Shown piece by piece: positions 8,540 to 18,006 of a DNA stretch of 64,000 bases (its first letter is position 1; the number at the start of each line of letters is the position of its first letter). The notes beneath the pieces are model-generated. The model was given only the letters and a program-made list of their open reading frames with translations. It did no database searches and had not been told where the DNA came from. The position numbers were made by a program, and so were the translations under genes. The DNA comes from Sphingobacteriaceae bacterium (GTDB taxonomy: Bacteria; Bacteroidota; Bacteroidia; B-17B0; Aurantibacillaceae): NCBI GenBank assembly GCA_016715905.1, contig JADJXI010000004.1, positions 682,001 through 746,000 on the forward strand. The letters run 5' to 3'.

Positions 8540-9558
8540 CAGCTTTTAACTGCCCCGGTTGTGTATTTGGCCATAAATTCCATTGCCTTGTCAACCATAT
8601 CAGCACTGCCCAAAAATAAGGGAGTTCTCTGATGCAACTCACGTATATCAATTTCCATTATTCTTTTAGTTCCGTTGGTTGCTTTTCCGCCGGCCTGTTC
8701 AATAATAAAAGCTAAAGGGTTACACTCATATAATAAGCGTAATTTTCCATTTGGTGATTTTGTAGTGGTAGGGTAAATATACACGCCACCGGTAATTAAA
8801 TTTCTGTGAATATCAGCTACTCCGGAACCAATATAACGTGAAGAATAGGGACGATTAGTAACTTTATCTTCTTCCTGGCAATATTTAATGTATTTTTTTA
8901 CTCCTTCCGGAAAATGGAGATAATTCCCTTCATTAATTGAATAAACATTTCCTTCTTTTTTAGTTTGCATTGCCGGATGCGACAAACAAAACTCTCCAAT
9001 ACTAGGATCTAGTGTAAAACCGTTAACGCCTTTACCGGTGGTATAAACCAACATACAACTTGAACCATAAATAATATATCCGGCGGCCACTTGCTCGGTT
9101 CCTCTTTGCATAAAATCTTCAAAAGTTCCGGCTCCACTTAAAGAGGTGCGTCTATATATTGAAAAGATGGTACCTACTGAAACGTTTACGTCGATATTTG
9201 AAGAACCATCGAGTGGATCCATGGCTACCACATATTTTGCATTTTTTGAAATTTCGGAATCTACCGGAATAATATCGTCGTTTTCCTCACTTGCAATAGC
9301 ACAAACCTCTCCTCCTGCTTTAAGTGCGGCAATAAATTGTTCATTTGCAAAAACATCCAGCTTCTTTACTCGCTCTCCTTGAATATTTGTATCGCCTGTT
9401 TCTCCTAAAATTTCAACCAAACCCGCTTTGTTTACTTCACGGTTCACAATTTTAGCAGCAATACCAATATCCCGCAATAAACGTGATAACTCCCCTTTTG
9501 CATATGGAAAATCAGCCTGCTTTTCAATAATAAATTGACCTAACGTCTTTGAATTCAT
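8539..9558 (-). CDS. fbp: Class 1 fructose-1,6-bisphosphatase
   Basis: A protein of 339 residues hydrolysing fructose-1,6-bisphosphate to fructose-6-phosphate in gluconeogenesis. Family motifs are intact: the metal site in VVAMDPLDGSSNIDVNVSVGTIFSIYR, IASEENDD, the substrate region YSSRYIGSGVADIHRNLITGGVYIYP, and the C-terminal GKLRLLYECNPLAFIIEQAGGKAT. It is first in a minus-strand run with ispH and the exonuclease. The sequence TATCTTTA at 9578-9585 (read on the minus strand) resembles the -7 element of Bacteroidota promoters. Confidence 0.95.
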   Translation of the reverse strand: MNSKTLGQFIIEKQADFPYAKGELSRLLRDIGIAAKIVNREVNKAGLVEILGETGDTNIQGERVKKLDVFANEQFIAALKAGGEVCAIASEENDDIIPVDSEISKNAKYVVAMDPLDGSSNIDVNVSVGTIFSIYRRTSLSGAGTFEDFMQRGTEQVAAGYIIYGSSCMLVYTTGKGVNGFTLDPSIGEFCLSHPAMQTKKEGNVYSINEGNYLHFPEGVKKYIKYCQEEDKVTNRPYSSRYIGSGVADIHRNLITGGVYIYPTTTKSPNGKLRLLYECNPLAFIIEQAGGKATNGTKRIMEIDIRELHQRTPLFLGSADMVDKAMEFMAKYTTGAVKS

Positions 9559-9608
9559 AAAATGAAATTTAGAAGGCTAAAGATACGAAAAATAAGGGAA
9601 TAAGGCTT

Positions 9609-9869
9609 CTATTTGGAAAAATCTTCCTTGAGGAATTCTTTCCAATCACTCAGATTAGCAATAACTTGTAACTGGCGATAATGATAATGAAACTTTTCTT
9701 CGTCTTCTTGCGCATTAAGCAGATTAATTCTGTATCTATCAAAATTGGAAAGGGCAAAACGCTCTTCAGAATTCAACTTAACTCCGCTAAATTCTTTTTC
9801 GCGTAAATCATTAATGCTGGTAACTAAACCGGTTGTCTTCTTCTTGAGTAACTTTGATATAAGATCCAT
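9609..9869 (-). CDS. Small conserved hypothetical protein
   Basis: I chose the ATG at 9869 (MDLISKLLKKKTTGLVTSIND..., 86 residues) over an in-frame TTG at 9884. The product is soluble, charged and probably helical, with a heptad-like C-terminal half (YRINLLNAQEDEEKFHYHYRQLQVIANLSDWKEFLKEDF). It has no signal peptide or known motif. It lies 50 bases upstream of fbp on the same strand and may share its transcript. I do not recognise the family. Confidence 0.55.
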   Translation of the reverse strand: MDLISKLLKKKTTGLVTSINDLREKEFSGVKLNSEERFALSNFDRYRINLLNAQEDEEKFHYHYRQLQVIANLSDWKEFLKEDFSK

Positions 9870-9971
9870 AAATACTAATTGCAAATTTAAGCTTGAAACG
9901 GATAGTAAATAAATAATTTCGATGTATATACTAACACACTCGTGTTAATTATATTTAACTTAGACGAAGTC

Positions 9972-10571
9972 ATGCGTGTTGCTTTAATCTTCAATTTCAT
10001 TCTTTTATTAGTTACCACTAGTAATTCACAAAAACTTCACAAGAGCAGATTTGAGTACGGATGGGCATTTATGCATCCCTATGCGGCAATTCATGTGAAA
10101 AAGATTTATAAAAATACAATTATGATTTATAAAGGGCCGGAAAATAAATTGGTTTTAGACAGCTTGGAAAGCGGAGGAAAATTGGATGCTTACCGCCATG
10201 TTTTGTTTATGGCAGCTTTTAGTCAGAAGATAAAAGCAAAGAAAATCAGAAAGCTTGGAATTGCACACGAAAAAGGAAATAAACATATGCATTACAAAAA
10301 GAAAATGGAACATGGCTTTTTACCCGACAGTATTGACACCGTAATGGATTTGCATAATAATGAGCTCGGAATCCGTATTGGATCTGAAAACAAGAGTTTG
10401 AATTATACAGAACTTTCTAATAAAGTAATTAAATCTTTACTTGAAGGTGAAGGAATTGTTACAAAGAGAAATAATCAGGGGAAATTTACTGATTGTAATG
10501 GAGAAGTATTGGAACAAGAAGAATTGGTTCAATGGAATAATAAGAAATGCTTAATTCGCTCCAATGAATAA
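9972..10571 (+). CDS. Exported DUF6973-like protein
   Basis: I chose the ATG at 9972, which gives a signal peptide (MRVALIFNFILLLVTTSNSQ); the GTG at 9942 would add 10 residues before it. The mature part contains GGKLDAYRHVLFMAAFSQKI, KLGIAHEKGNK and VMDLHNNELGIRIG, a His/Asn/Asp-rich pattern like the DUF6973 group of small secreted or toxin-associated helical domains. Function is unknown. The 3' end overlaps the convergent methyltransferase gene by 21 bases. Confidence 0.65.
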   Translation: MRVALIFNFILLLVTTSNSQKLHKSRFEYGWAFMHPYAAIHVKKIYKNTIMIYKGPENKLVLDSLESGGKLDAYRHVLFMAAFSQKIKAKKIRKLGIAHEKGNKHMHYKKKMEHGFLPDSIDTVMDLHNNELGIRIGSENKSLNYTELSNKVIKSLLEGEGIVTKRNNQGKFTDCNGEVLEQEELVQWNNKKCLIRSNE

Positions 10572-11342
10572 TTTTAAATGTACCGGCTCCTTAAATTCCT
10601 GTTTAAAAAATACCAATCCGAAATGATATAAATCTATTGTACAGGTTACCTGTTCATGGGTTTGTATTTTTTTCCAGGCAGCGGTCATATCTTCACTCCA
10701 ATAAATATCATCTAATACAATTACCGTATCTGCATTCCTTGTTTTTAATATTTCATGGAAATAACGCATGGTGGCTTCACAGGTATGATTCCCGTCTAAA
10801 TAAACCAGTCCTACTTGTTTTAATTGAGTAAGCAAATCCGGTAAAGTTTGATCAAAATTACCTTCTATTAATTTACAATTCGAAATTTGATTTTGTGAAA
10901 ACAAATTTTTTGCAAATTGACATAAGGCATCACTTCCTTCTAAAACATAAACCGGCTTTTTGGGATTAGCCAGCGCTAAATACATGGAAGTTAATCCCAG
11001 CGAACCGCCTACTTCTATGCAATTTTCCAATTGTAAAAAATTGGCTAGTCTATATAAAAGCTCAGCCTGTTTACGAGTACTAATTCCGGATTTAGCAATT
11101 TCGGCAACCTGCCTTTTAGTGCCTACAAATTTTTTAGAACCGGCACCCAAATCTTTTATTTCTAAAATGCTTTTATTGTTTAAAAGTTCGTGACGTACTT
11201 TATTTAATTTTTCGAAATCGTAAAAAACATTATTGTTATAAAAAACTTGTTCGCACAACTTAAATACAAAAGGTGAATGCACATCGTGCCCTTTGCGTTT
11301 GGCCACAAAAAAATGTTGTATGTATTTAATTAAACTGCTCAT
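10551..11342 (-). CDS. SAM-dependent O-methyltransferase-like protein
   Basis: A protein of 263 residues with a class I methyltransferase Rossmann fold: CIEVGGSLGLTSMYLALANPKKPVYVLEGSD is the SAM-binding motif I with the acidic end of strand 2, and VGLVYLDGNHTCEATMRYFHEIL with TVIVLDDIYWSEDMTAAWKKIQ resembles the catalytic and metal region of the cation-dependent O-methyltransferase type. The N-terminal IQHFFVAKRKGHDVHSPFVFKLC is typical of a Bacteroidota subfamily. The substrate is unknown. It overlaps the upstream HTTM gene by one base. Confidence 0.75.
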   Translation of the reverse strand: MSSLIKYIQHFFVAKRKGHDVHSPFVFKLCEQVFYNNNVFYDFEKLNKVRHELLNNKSILEIKDLGAGSKKFVGTKRQVAEIAKSGISTRKQAELLYRLANFLQLENCIEVGGSLGLTSMYLALANPKKPVYVLEGSDALCQFAKNLFSQNQISNCKLIEGNFDQTLPDLLTQLKQVGLVYLDGNHTCEATMRYFHEILKTRNADTVIVLDDIYWSEDMTAAWKKIQTHEQVTCTIDLYHFGLVFFKQEFKEPVHLKLFIGAN

Positions 11343-12778
11343 TAACTCATATCACAAACGCAATACACTTTTTTTTCCGCTTCACTATACCGGTAATTTA
11401 ATTTCGTTTCTTTTTCCAAATAATACAAACTTAAACTGAATAATTTTTTTTCAGGATGATCTTTATTCCATTTGCGTAAAACGTATTTACAAAATAAAGG
11501 TCTTAAAAAATACATATCATTCCTTTGCATATTTTCAGTTAATTTTCTCCAACGATCATTTTTATGCATATCTAATAAGGATTCCGGTTTTTTAAAGTCC
11601 ACATAGTCTTGATTAGTCCTTAAATCCCACTGTCTTCCAATAGAGTCCATTCCATAATAAACATACCAGCCTTCTTTTTTAATGATACTGGGAGAAAACA
11701 TTCCCCAATTCTGATTAAATCGAAATGTATTCACCGGAACCTGAAGTGTATCACTCAACTCAACAGGAAACCAGGATAATGTACTTAAATTGATAAATAC
11801 ACTTATCATTATCACGCCCACTAAAAATACTTCTTTAAGTGATTTTAAAAACCCCAATTCATATTGTGTTATCGAAGAATTCGTGTATGGATTTAGAAAT
11901 TTAAATTTCCTTTCCAGTTTATCCAGAGTGGCACTTGGCAACAGGCCAACAGCCGTTATCAAATTAATGATAAAAAATAAGCCAACGTATAAGGTAAAAG
12001 CAATACCTAAATGAAGGAGTATCAAAATCCAAAAAGCAATTAATCTCCAGTTTCCTTTTTTAGAAGGTAAAAGTATAAGCAGCGGTAAAATTAATTCGGC
12101 AAAATAAACAAACACAGTAAGTCCTTTCATTAAACTTGGCGATTGGTAAATCCAATCTCCTACCGGAAAAATTCTTAACTGTTCTAAACTCAGGGCATAA
12201 TAAATGGCGGTGAAATCGGGAATCCATTCTTTGCCTGTTTTTAAATTAACAGTGAAAAAATAAACGGAGGCCAGTAAAACATAAAATCCCAAACCGGATA
12301 ACGAATAAAATGGTTGAGTTGTAGAATATTTTGAAATGGAATATTTTTTACCCCAGGGCAGAAAAATTCCCCAGAATAGTACTAAACGGAGTAGGTCATC
12401 ACCCGATTGATTAATAAATAAATTCCGATTGTGTAACGATATATAAAACAACCAAAGAATTAAACTCATTAAGCTGCTGCGAAATCCGATTAATAATCCA
12501 ATAGCACTTACTATATGAACCAGAAACAAAGTTTTCTGCCAAAGCACAGTATCAAATAATAAATGTAAACTCCAATAACCTTGCTTAAATCCAAATAGCT
12601 CCACTACCCGTTTCGGCCACCAACCTTCAGCGGAGTACATATCACTTATATCTCCCCAACGGATAAATAAATCAATTAGAATAACACAGGCTAAACCTAT
12701 TCGCATGAGCGACAAGGCCCGTACATCCGGCTGATAATAGGCCGAAATATTTCGGAGTATATTATTTAATTTCCCCAA
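11342..12778 (-). CDS. HTTM domain membrane protein
   Basis: A protein of 478 residues starting at a TTG (12778). At least eight hydrophobic segments follow the N-terminal DVRALSLMRIGLACVILIDLFIRW. The pattern W...LLFDTVLWQ ... SLHNRNLFINQSGDDLLRLVLFWGIFLPWG is the HTTM signature shared with vitamin K-dependent gamma-glutamyl carboxylase. The C-terminal third (from about residue 340) is soluble, with NQNWGMFSPS. Bacterial HTTM proteins are mostly uncharacterised; carboxylase activity is not implied. It is translationally coupled to the downstream methyltransferase (1-base overlap). Confidence 0.8.
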   Translation of the reverse strand: MGKLNNILRNISAYYQPDVRALSLMRIGLACVILIDLFIRWGDISDMYSAEGWWPKRVVELFGFKQGYWSLHLLFDTVLWQKTLFLVHIVSAIGLLIGFRSSLMSLILWLFYISLHNRNLFINQSGDDLLRLVLFWGIFLPWGKKYSISKYSTTQPFYSLSGLGFYVLLASVYFFTVNLKTGKEWIPDFTAIYYALSLEQLRIFPVGDWIYQSPSLMKGLTVFVYFAELILPLLILLPSKKGNWRLIAFWILILLHLGIAFTLYVGLFFIINLITAVGLLPSATLDKLERKFKFLNPYTNSSITQYELGFLKSLKEVFLVGVIMISVFINLSTLSWFPVELSDTLQVPVNTFRFNQNWGMFSPSIIKKEGWYVYYGMDSIGRQWDLRTNQDYVDFKKPESLLDMHKNDRWRKLTENMQRNDMYFLRPLFCKYVLRKWNKDHPEKKLFSLSLYYLEKETKLNYRYSEAEKKVYCVCDMS

Positions 12779-12889
12779 TGATGTAAATTTAACGTTTTTA
12801 CTAAACCTACATCTGCTCAGGATAAATTACCCCTTAAATTTTTCGATTAGCGTTACGCTGTGAAAAAAATAATTTTAAGCGGTCCGAAA

Positions 12890-13597
12890 TTAGTCATTGC
12901 GATTATTACTTGTAAATCGCCAAATGTAATATACTAATGTTGCGATTGAACCCAAGGCCGATGCAAAATAAGTATATGCCGCCCAACGCAAGGCATCTTT
13001 GGCCTCTTCATGTTCATGTTGTGCGGTTAATCGGGCGTTATCTAACCAAACTAAAGCTCTTTTGCTGGCATCTACTTCAACCGGCAAAGTTACTATGCTA
13101 AATAAAGTAATTGCACTTTGTAATACAATAAAAAGCAAAATCATGCTATTCATTAATGTGGGAGAACTATAAGCTATAAAGGCCAAACCTAAAGTTAAAA
13201 AACTCATAATCTGACTTGAAATCTGAACTACCGGAACCATTTTACTTCTCATGGTTAACCAGGTATAAGAATCGGCATGCTGTATGGCGTGTCCGCATTC
13301 ATGCGCTGCAACCGCTGCTGCCGCCACATGATGCCCCTCATAAACAGCGGCACTTAAATTTACCGTTTTGGTTAAAGGATTGTAATGATCACTCAATATA
13401 CCCGCAACGCTAACCACTTTTACATCATAAATACCATTATCACGCAGCATTTTTTCGGCAATTTCTTTACCACTAAAACCTGAACTTAACCGAGCTTGCG
13501 AATATTTGGCAAACTTTGATTTTAACCGAGAACTGATGAATAAGCCTAAAAGCATAAACACCACGGCAATTATTATTAAAATTGGATCGTAATACAT
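12890..13597 (-). CDS. Zinc metallopeptidase, YugP family
   Basis: A membrane protein of 235 residues. An N-terminal transmembrane segment (DPILIIIAVVFMLLGLFI) is followed by the zinc-binding HEXXH variant VAAHECGHAIQHADSY (HECGH at residues 99-103), then two or three transmembrane segments with VVLQSAITLFSIVTLPVEVDASKRAL between them. This order matches the YugP/neutral zinc metallopeptidase family. Its substrate is unknown; membrane protein quality control is a plausible but unproven role. It appears to be transcribed alone. Confidence 0.88.
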   Translation of the reverse strand: MYYDPILIIIAVVFMLLGLFISSRLKSKFAKYSQARLSSGFSGKEIAEKMLRDNGIYDVKVVSVAGILSDHYNPLTKTVNLSAAVYEGHHVAAAAVAAHECGHAIQHADSYTWLTMRSKMVPVVQISSQIMSFLTLGLAFIAYSSPTLMNSMILLFIVLQSAITLFSIVTLPVEVDASKRALVWLDNARLTAQHEHEEAKDALRWAAYTYFASALGSIATLVYYIWRFTSNNRND

Positions 13598-13848
13598 AAT
13601 CTCTCTTTTTTTTCGTTAAACTATCAATTTAAGTGCCATATTTTCAATTCTGCCATTATTACATTATCACTATCACAAATCTATTTTACTTCCTTCTTTT
13701 TTGCTAAAATTCGTTAAGCCTAATGACAAAAATAACAAAATAGCTTTCCTAAATGTCAGCCGTACAATTAACAATGTACCTTTAGTAAATCAATCTTTAA
13801 TTTTCATTTGGTATTGAAACTATCTTTAGCTTTATTCATTATAAAATT

Positions 13849-14619
13849 ATGTCCAATACCCCTAATATTTTAGTCACCAACGATGATGGCGTGTTTGCGC
13901 CGGGTTTAAAATTCTTAACTTCTATCGCTTCCAAATACGGTAATGTAGTTGTGGTTGCACCCGATAAACCGCAAAGTGGAATGGGACATGCCATAACCAT
14001 CAATTCAACATTGCGTATTCAAAAAACGAATTATCATCAAGTAGAAATGGAGTTTGCTTGCACAGGCACACCGGTAGATTGTGTAAAAATGGCGGTAAAC
14101 AACATCATGAAGTCAAAACCTGATTTGGTGTTAAGCGGCATTAATCACGGTAGCAATAGCTCCATTAATGTTATCTATAGCGGAACCATGAGTGCTGCTG
14201 TTGAAGGAGCATTGGAAGGAAGTCCGAGTATTGGATTTAGTCTTTGTGATTACAGTATTGAAGCTGATTTTACACCCGCTAAATTTTTTATTGAGAAAAT
14301 AATTGAAAATGCCTTATTGCATAAAATGGAAAAAGGCGTTTGTTTGAACGTGAATATTCCAAAATTAAGAAGAGAAGATTTGAAGGGGATTAAAGTGGTA
14401 AGACAAGCTAAAGCAAACTGGGTTGAAAAATTTGATGAACGAAAAGACCCTTATGGAAGAGAATATTTTTGGTTAACCGGTGAATTTGTGAACTTTGAAC
14501 CGGAAGCAACCGATACGGATGAATGGGCATTAGCCAATGGATATATATCTGTTGTTCCCGTTCAAGCAGACATGACAGCTTATAACAGTATTCAGCAATT
14601 AAAAAATTTAGAAAAATGA
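13849..14619 (+). CDS. surE: 5'/3'-nucleotidase SurE
   Basis: A protein of 256 residues. It begins ILVTNDDGVFAPGL, the metal-binding Asp-Asp motif, followed by VVAPDKPQSGMGHAITI, CTGTPVDCVKMAV and DLVLSGINHGSNSSINVIYSGTMSAAVEGAL, all diagnostic of SurE survival-protein phosphatases that dephosphorylate nucleoside monophosphates. It opens a plus-strand run through lpxB and the SpoIID gene. The sequence upstream (ACTATCTTTAG, about 13819) resembles a Bacteroidota -7 element. Confidence 0.95.
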   Translation: MSNTPNILVTNDDGVFAPGLKFLTSIASKYGNVVVVAPDKPQSGMGHAITINSTLRIQKTNYHQVEMEFACTGTPVDCVKMAVNNIMKSKPDLVLSGINHGSNSSINVIYSGTMSAAVEGALEGSPSIGFSLCDYSIEADFTPAKFFIEKIIENALLHKMEKGVCLNVNIPKLRREDLKGIKVVRQAKANWVEKFDERKDPYGREYFWLTGEFVNFEPEATDTDEWALANGYISVVPVQADMTAYNSIQQLKNLEK

Positions 14620-14930
14620 ACTGGCAGAAATTAGATAGTTTTTGGAAAGGATTGGCAATAGGTGTGTTTTTCCCTATGCTTATTTTTGTTTTGTATTGGT
14701 TGTTTTTTCATCACCAACTCAGTTTTCCGAAAGGATTTTTACGTTATTTAACCGGGGGATATTTACTAAGCAGTGTAATTAAAATTTGTGGTATTGGAAA
14801 TTTATTGCTTTTTTATTTAGGACTCACCAAAAAAATAGACAAGTTTACAAAAGGAATTATTTTAAGTGTATTGCTTTACGTTTTACTAGTGGCCTATGTA
14901 AGTTATTTTATGGAACCAGAATTTATTTAA
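14616..14930 (+). CDS. Small integral membrane protein
   Basis: A protein of 104 residues with about three hydrophobic helices (GLAIGVFFPMLIFVLYWLFF, YLLSSVIKICGIGNLLLFYLGL, GIILSVLLYVLLVAYVSYFM). It overlaps surE by four bases (ATGA) and abuts lpxB, so it is coupled to both. I do not recognise a named family; context only suggests an envelope role. Confidence 0.7.
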   Translation: MNWQKLDSFWKGLAIGVFFPMLIFVLYWLFFHHQLSFPKGFLRYLTGGYLLSSVIKICGIGNLLLFYLGLTKKIDKFTKGIILSVLLYVLLVAYVSYFMEPEFI

Positions 14931-16058
14931 TTGAAATATTATTTCATAGCCGGAGAATCAAGTGGCGATATGCACGCCGCGAATTGTATGAGAGAGTTGA
15001 AAAAACTAGACTCCGGTGCTGAATTTGCATTTACCGGAGGAGATTACATGATAGAAGTTAGTAATTGTAAACCTGCCATTCACATCCGCGAAATGAATTT
15101 CATGGGATTTATTGATGTGTTAAAAAATATTGCCACCATCAAAAAAAATTTTAAAAAAGTAAAAAAAGATATTTTAGCCTTTAAACCTGATTTATTGGTA
15201 TTGGTAGATTATCCGGGCTTTAATTTGCGAATGGCCAAATGGGCGCATCAACATCAAATAAAAACCGATTACTACATTTCTCCTACCGTTTGGGCCTGGA
15301 AAGAAAACAGAGTCAATATTATCAAGCAGTATATACACAAACTTTTTGTGATACTTCCTTTTGAAGAAGCATTTTACGCAAAACATAATCTTAAAGTTCA
15401 TTTTATTGGACATCCTTTAGTGGATGCTATTGAATTTAAAAAACCTCAATTAAAATCAAAGGAATTATTTGTTACAGAAAATAAATTATCCGATAAACCT
15501 ATTATTGCCATTTTACCGGGAAGCAGAAAACAAGAAATAGAACGAATGCTTAATGTAATGTTAGATGTTACTTCTCATTTTCCGAATTATCAATTTGTTG
15601 TTGCCGGATCCAATTCCTTAGATCAATCTAATTATCAAATTTTAAGTTCTTATAAAATACCAGTGGTTTATAATCAAACTTACGAGTTGCTTTCTTATGC
15701 AACAGCAGGTATAATTAAAAGTGGAACTTCTACACTGGAAAGCGCTTTATTGAATTTGCCACAGGTAATTTGTTATAAAGGAGGAAATCTTTCATTTAAA
15801 ATCGCTAAAAAATTAGTTGATGTTAAATATATTGGCTTACCGAATTTGATTATGGATGCTCCATTGGTGAAAGAATTAGTACAGGATGATTTTACCATCA
15901 GCAATATTATCGATGAATTAAAAAAATTATTATTTGATAAAGAATATATAGAAACCATGCTAATCAATTATCAAAAACTCAGAGCACATTTGGGAGGAAC
16001 AGGAGCTTCAGCTCGTTTAGCGCAAGCTTTGTATCATGACGTTAATATCAAAAACTAA
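14931..16058 (+). CDS. lpxB: Lipid-A-disaccharide synthase
   Basis: A protein of 375 residues that joins UDP-2,3-diacylglucosamine and lipid X to form the lipid A disaccharide core at the inner membrane. It starts at TTG, directly after the previous stop. Motifs include YYFIAGESSGDMHAANCMREL, FMGFIDVLKNI, LVLVDYPGFNLRMAKW, YYISPTVWAWKENRVNIIKQYI, HFIGHPLVDAI, ILPGSRKQEIERML and the C-terminal GIIKSGTSTLESALLNLPQVICYKG, all typical of GT19 LpxB. The organism therefore makes lipid A. The next gene begins at the base after this stop. Confidence 0.96.
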   Translation: MKYYFIAGESSGDMHAANCMRELKKLDSGAEFAFTGGDYMIEVSNCKPAIHIREMNFMGFIDVLKNIATIKKNFKKVKKDILAFKPDLLVLVDYPGFNLRMAKWAHQHQIKTDYYISPTVWAWKENRVNIIKQYIHKLFVILPFEEAFYAKHNLKVHFIGHPLVDAIEFKKPQLKSKELFVTENKLSDKPIIAILPGSRKQEIERMLNVMLDVTSHFPNYQFVVAGSNSLDQSNYQILSSYKIPVVYNQTYELLSYATAGIIKSGTSTLESALLNLPQVICYKGGNLSFKIAKKLVDVKYIGLPNLIMDAPLVKELVQDDFTISNIIDELKKLLFDKEYIETMLINYQKLRAHLGGTGASARLAQALYHDVNIKN

Positions 16059-17237
16059 ATGAAAATATTAAAGAAAATAACTATTCTGTTATTTATTTGT
16101 TTCCTGTTTATACATGCAGCTACTTTTGTACCTACAGAACGATTAAATATTAGAATTTTCAGTCACTTAAAAGTGAATGCTTTACAATTAAATGTAAATG
16201 CCGGTACTTATAAGATTACAGTTGACGGAAAATTATTAGAAGAAAGTAAAGGAGAAAGTATTTATAAATTAGTGTTAAGTCAAGATAGCATTGCCATTTA
16301 TAAAAGTGCGGAATATATTGGTAAATATCATTACGTTAAATTTTCAGGTGATGAATTAGCTGAAGTAAAAATAAAACTCATTAATCCCGAAAGAAAAATT
16401 CGCACTTACCAAAATGATGTTAGCTTTAGTGTAACCGACGGTTATATAAAAGTTTTAAATGATGTTATTTTGGATAATTATATTGCCGGAGTTACAGAGG
16501 CTGAGGCCGGACGAAGATCGAGCCTGGAATTTTACAAAGTACAAGCCCTTTTAGCAAGAACCTTTGCTTTATCCTCTATCAACAAACATGTTTTAGAGGG
16601 TTTTAGTTTGTGTGATCAGGTGCACTGTCAGGCTTATTTCGGTAAACCTCGTGACGTTAATATTTTTAATGCCATTGCCGAAACCAAAGGTAAAGTTGTT
16701 GTGGATGAAAATTTGGATTTAATTGTTGCTGCTTTCCATAGCAATAGCGGCGGGCAAACAGCCAATAGTGAAGATGTATGGGGATCGTACAGACATTATC
16801 TTCGAAGTCAGGTGGATAGTTTTAGTCATAAAATGCCAAACGCAAAATGGGAACGAAAAATGCTAACCGAAGACTGGTTGACTTATTTAAAACTGAAACA
16901 CAATTACGCCATTGATGAACCTAACGCAGTTAAAGTAGCACTCAACTTTAAACAAGAAACCCGAAAGGTTTATTTAGAGTGTAATAATACAAGAGTACCT
17001 TTAAAAAATGTGAGACAAGACCTTCAATTGAAATCAACTTTTTTTTCTATTTACGAGCTGAATAATGATAGCATAGTGTTTAGGGGCAGAGGCTATGGTC
17101 ATGGATTAGGTATGTGTCAGGAAGGCGCAATGAATATGTGTAAAAAAGGTTATTCCTATATCGATGTTTTACACTATTATTACCGAAATATCAGAATTAT
17201 AGATATGCGGAAATTAAATTTTTTTAAAGACGAATAG
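16059..17237 (+). CDS. SpoIID/LytB domain protein
   Basis: A protein of 392 residues with an N-terminal signal peptide (ITILLFICFLFIHAATF). From about residue 140 it matches SpoIID: DNYIAGVTEAEAGRRSSLEFYKVQALLARTFALSS, CDQVHCQAYFGK, VVAAFHSNSGGQT, and GRGYGHGLGMCQEGAMNMCKKGYSYIDVLHYYY near the end. SpoIID is a lytic transglycosylase acting on peptidoglycan; in this non-sporulating Gram-negative a cell-wall remodelling role in the periplasm is likely. It directly follows lpxB without a gap. Confidence 0.88.
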   Translation: MKILKKITILLFICFLFIHAATFVPTERLNIRIFSHLKVNALQLNVNAGTYKITVDGKLLEESKGESIYKLVLSQDSIAIYKSAEYIGKYHYVKFSGDELAEVKIKLINPERKIRTYQNDVSFSVTDGYIKVLNDVILDNYIAGVTEAEAGRRSSLEFYKVQALLARTFALSSINKHVLEGFSLCDQVHCQAYFGKPRDVNIFNAIAETKGKVVVDENLDLIVAAFHSNSGGQTANSEDVWGSYRHYLRSQVDSFSHKMPNAKWERKMLTEDWLTYLKLKHNYAIDEPNAVKVALNFKQETRKVYLECNNTRVPLKNVRQDLQLKSTFFSIYELNNDSIVFRGRGYGHGLGMCQEGAMNMCKKGYSYIDVLHYYYRNIRIIDMRKLNFFKDE

Positions 17238-17267
17238 TATTGCTTATCGTGTAGTATTTATTTTCAA

Positions 17268-17870
17268 ATGTCTAAGGCTGCAATACATCATTTAAGAAAA
17301 GATCCAAAACTTAAGCCCGTGATAGCCAAACACGGGCCGGTTAAACTCAAAAAAAATAAAGATATTTATTTTATGCTGTTAAGGGCCATTGCCGGTCAGC
17401 AATTGTCAGTTAAAGCAGCGGCAACCATTTGGCAAAAATTTCTGAATTTATTCCCCGATCAATACCCTCATGCCCATTCCATACTTCATTTGAAGAGTAG
17501 CCAAATGCGAACCTGCGGACTTTCTTTTCAGAAAATAAGTTATATGGTGAATATTGCTCAATTTTCATTACAAGAAACTTTGGATTATGAAATTTTAAAA
17601 TCCAAAAAAAATGACGAATTAATTGAATACCTGATCCAAATAAAAGGTGTGGGTAAATGGACTATAGAAATGATATTGATGTTTGGTTTGGGCAGAACAG
17701 ATGTGTTCCCCTTAAATGATTTAGGAATACAAAATGGGATGAGAAAATTATATCGCATAAAATCAACCGATAAAAAAGTTTTATTGAATAAAATGGAAAA
17801 AATAGCCTCCTCCTGGAAACCCTATAGAACCATTGCCTGCATGTATATTTGGAAATACAAAGACAGTTAA
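17268..17870 (+). CDS. DNA-3-methyladenine glycosylase II-type (AlkA-like)
   Basis: A protein of 200 residues of the HhH-GPD superfamily. It has IYFMLLRAIAGQQLSVKAAATIWQKF, the helix-hairpin-helix LIQIKGVGKWTIEMILMFGLGRTDVFPLNDLGIQNGMRKLY with the catalytic Asp in PLND, and the end WKPYRTIACMYIWKYKD. It lacks the N-terminal domain of E. coli AlkA, as is common for the short AlkA/MAG form. It excises alkylated purines in base excision repair. No ada or ogt gene is nearby. Confidence 0.88.
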   Translation: MSKAAIHHLRKDPKLKPVIAKHGPVKLKKNKDIYFMLLRAIAGQQLSVKAAATIWQKFLNLFPDQYPHAHSILHLKSSQMRTCGLSFQKISYMVNIAQFSLQETLDYEILKSKKNDELIEYLIQIKGVGKWTIEMILMFGLGRTDVFPLNDLGIQNGMRKLYRIKSTDKKVLLNKMEKIASSWKPYRTIACMYIWKYKDS

Positions 17871-18006
17871 AGTCTTAAAATATCTTAATTAAGCAATAAT
17901 AAGCCTGAATTTACGCTTTAAACTTAAATGAAAAAGTAGGGCAAAAGATAAATTAATTAAACACGGATGTTTCTTTATTTGTTATCTTCAACCCGCAACA
18001 ATTACT

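Noticed and set aside
16059..17237. SpoIID-like gene as a sign of sporulation
   Set aside because: SpoIID/LytB domains are widespread in non-sporulating bacteria; no other sporulation gene is here. SpoIIE domains in the window are likewise general phosphatase modules.
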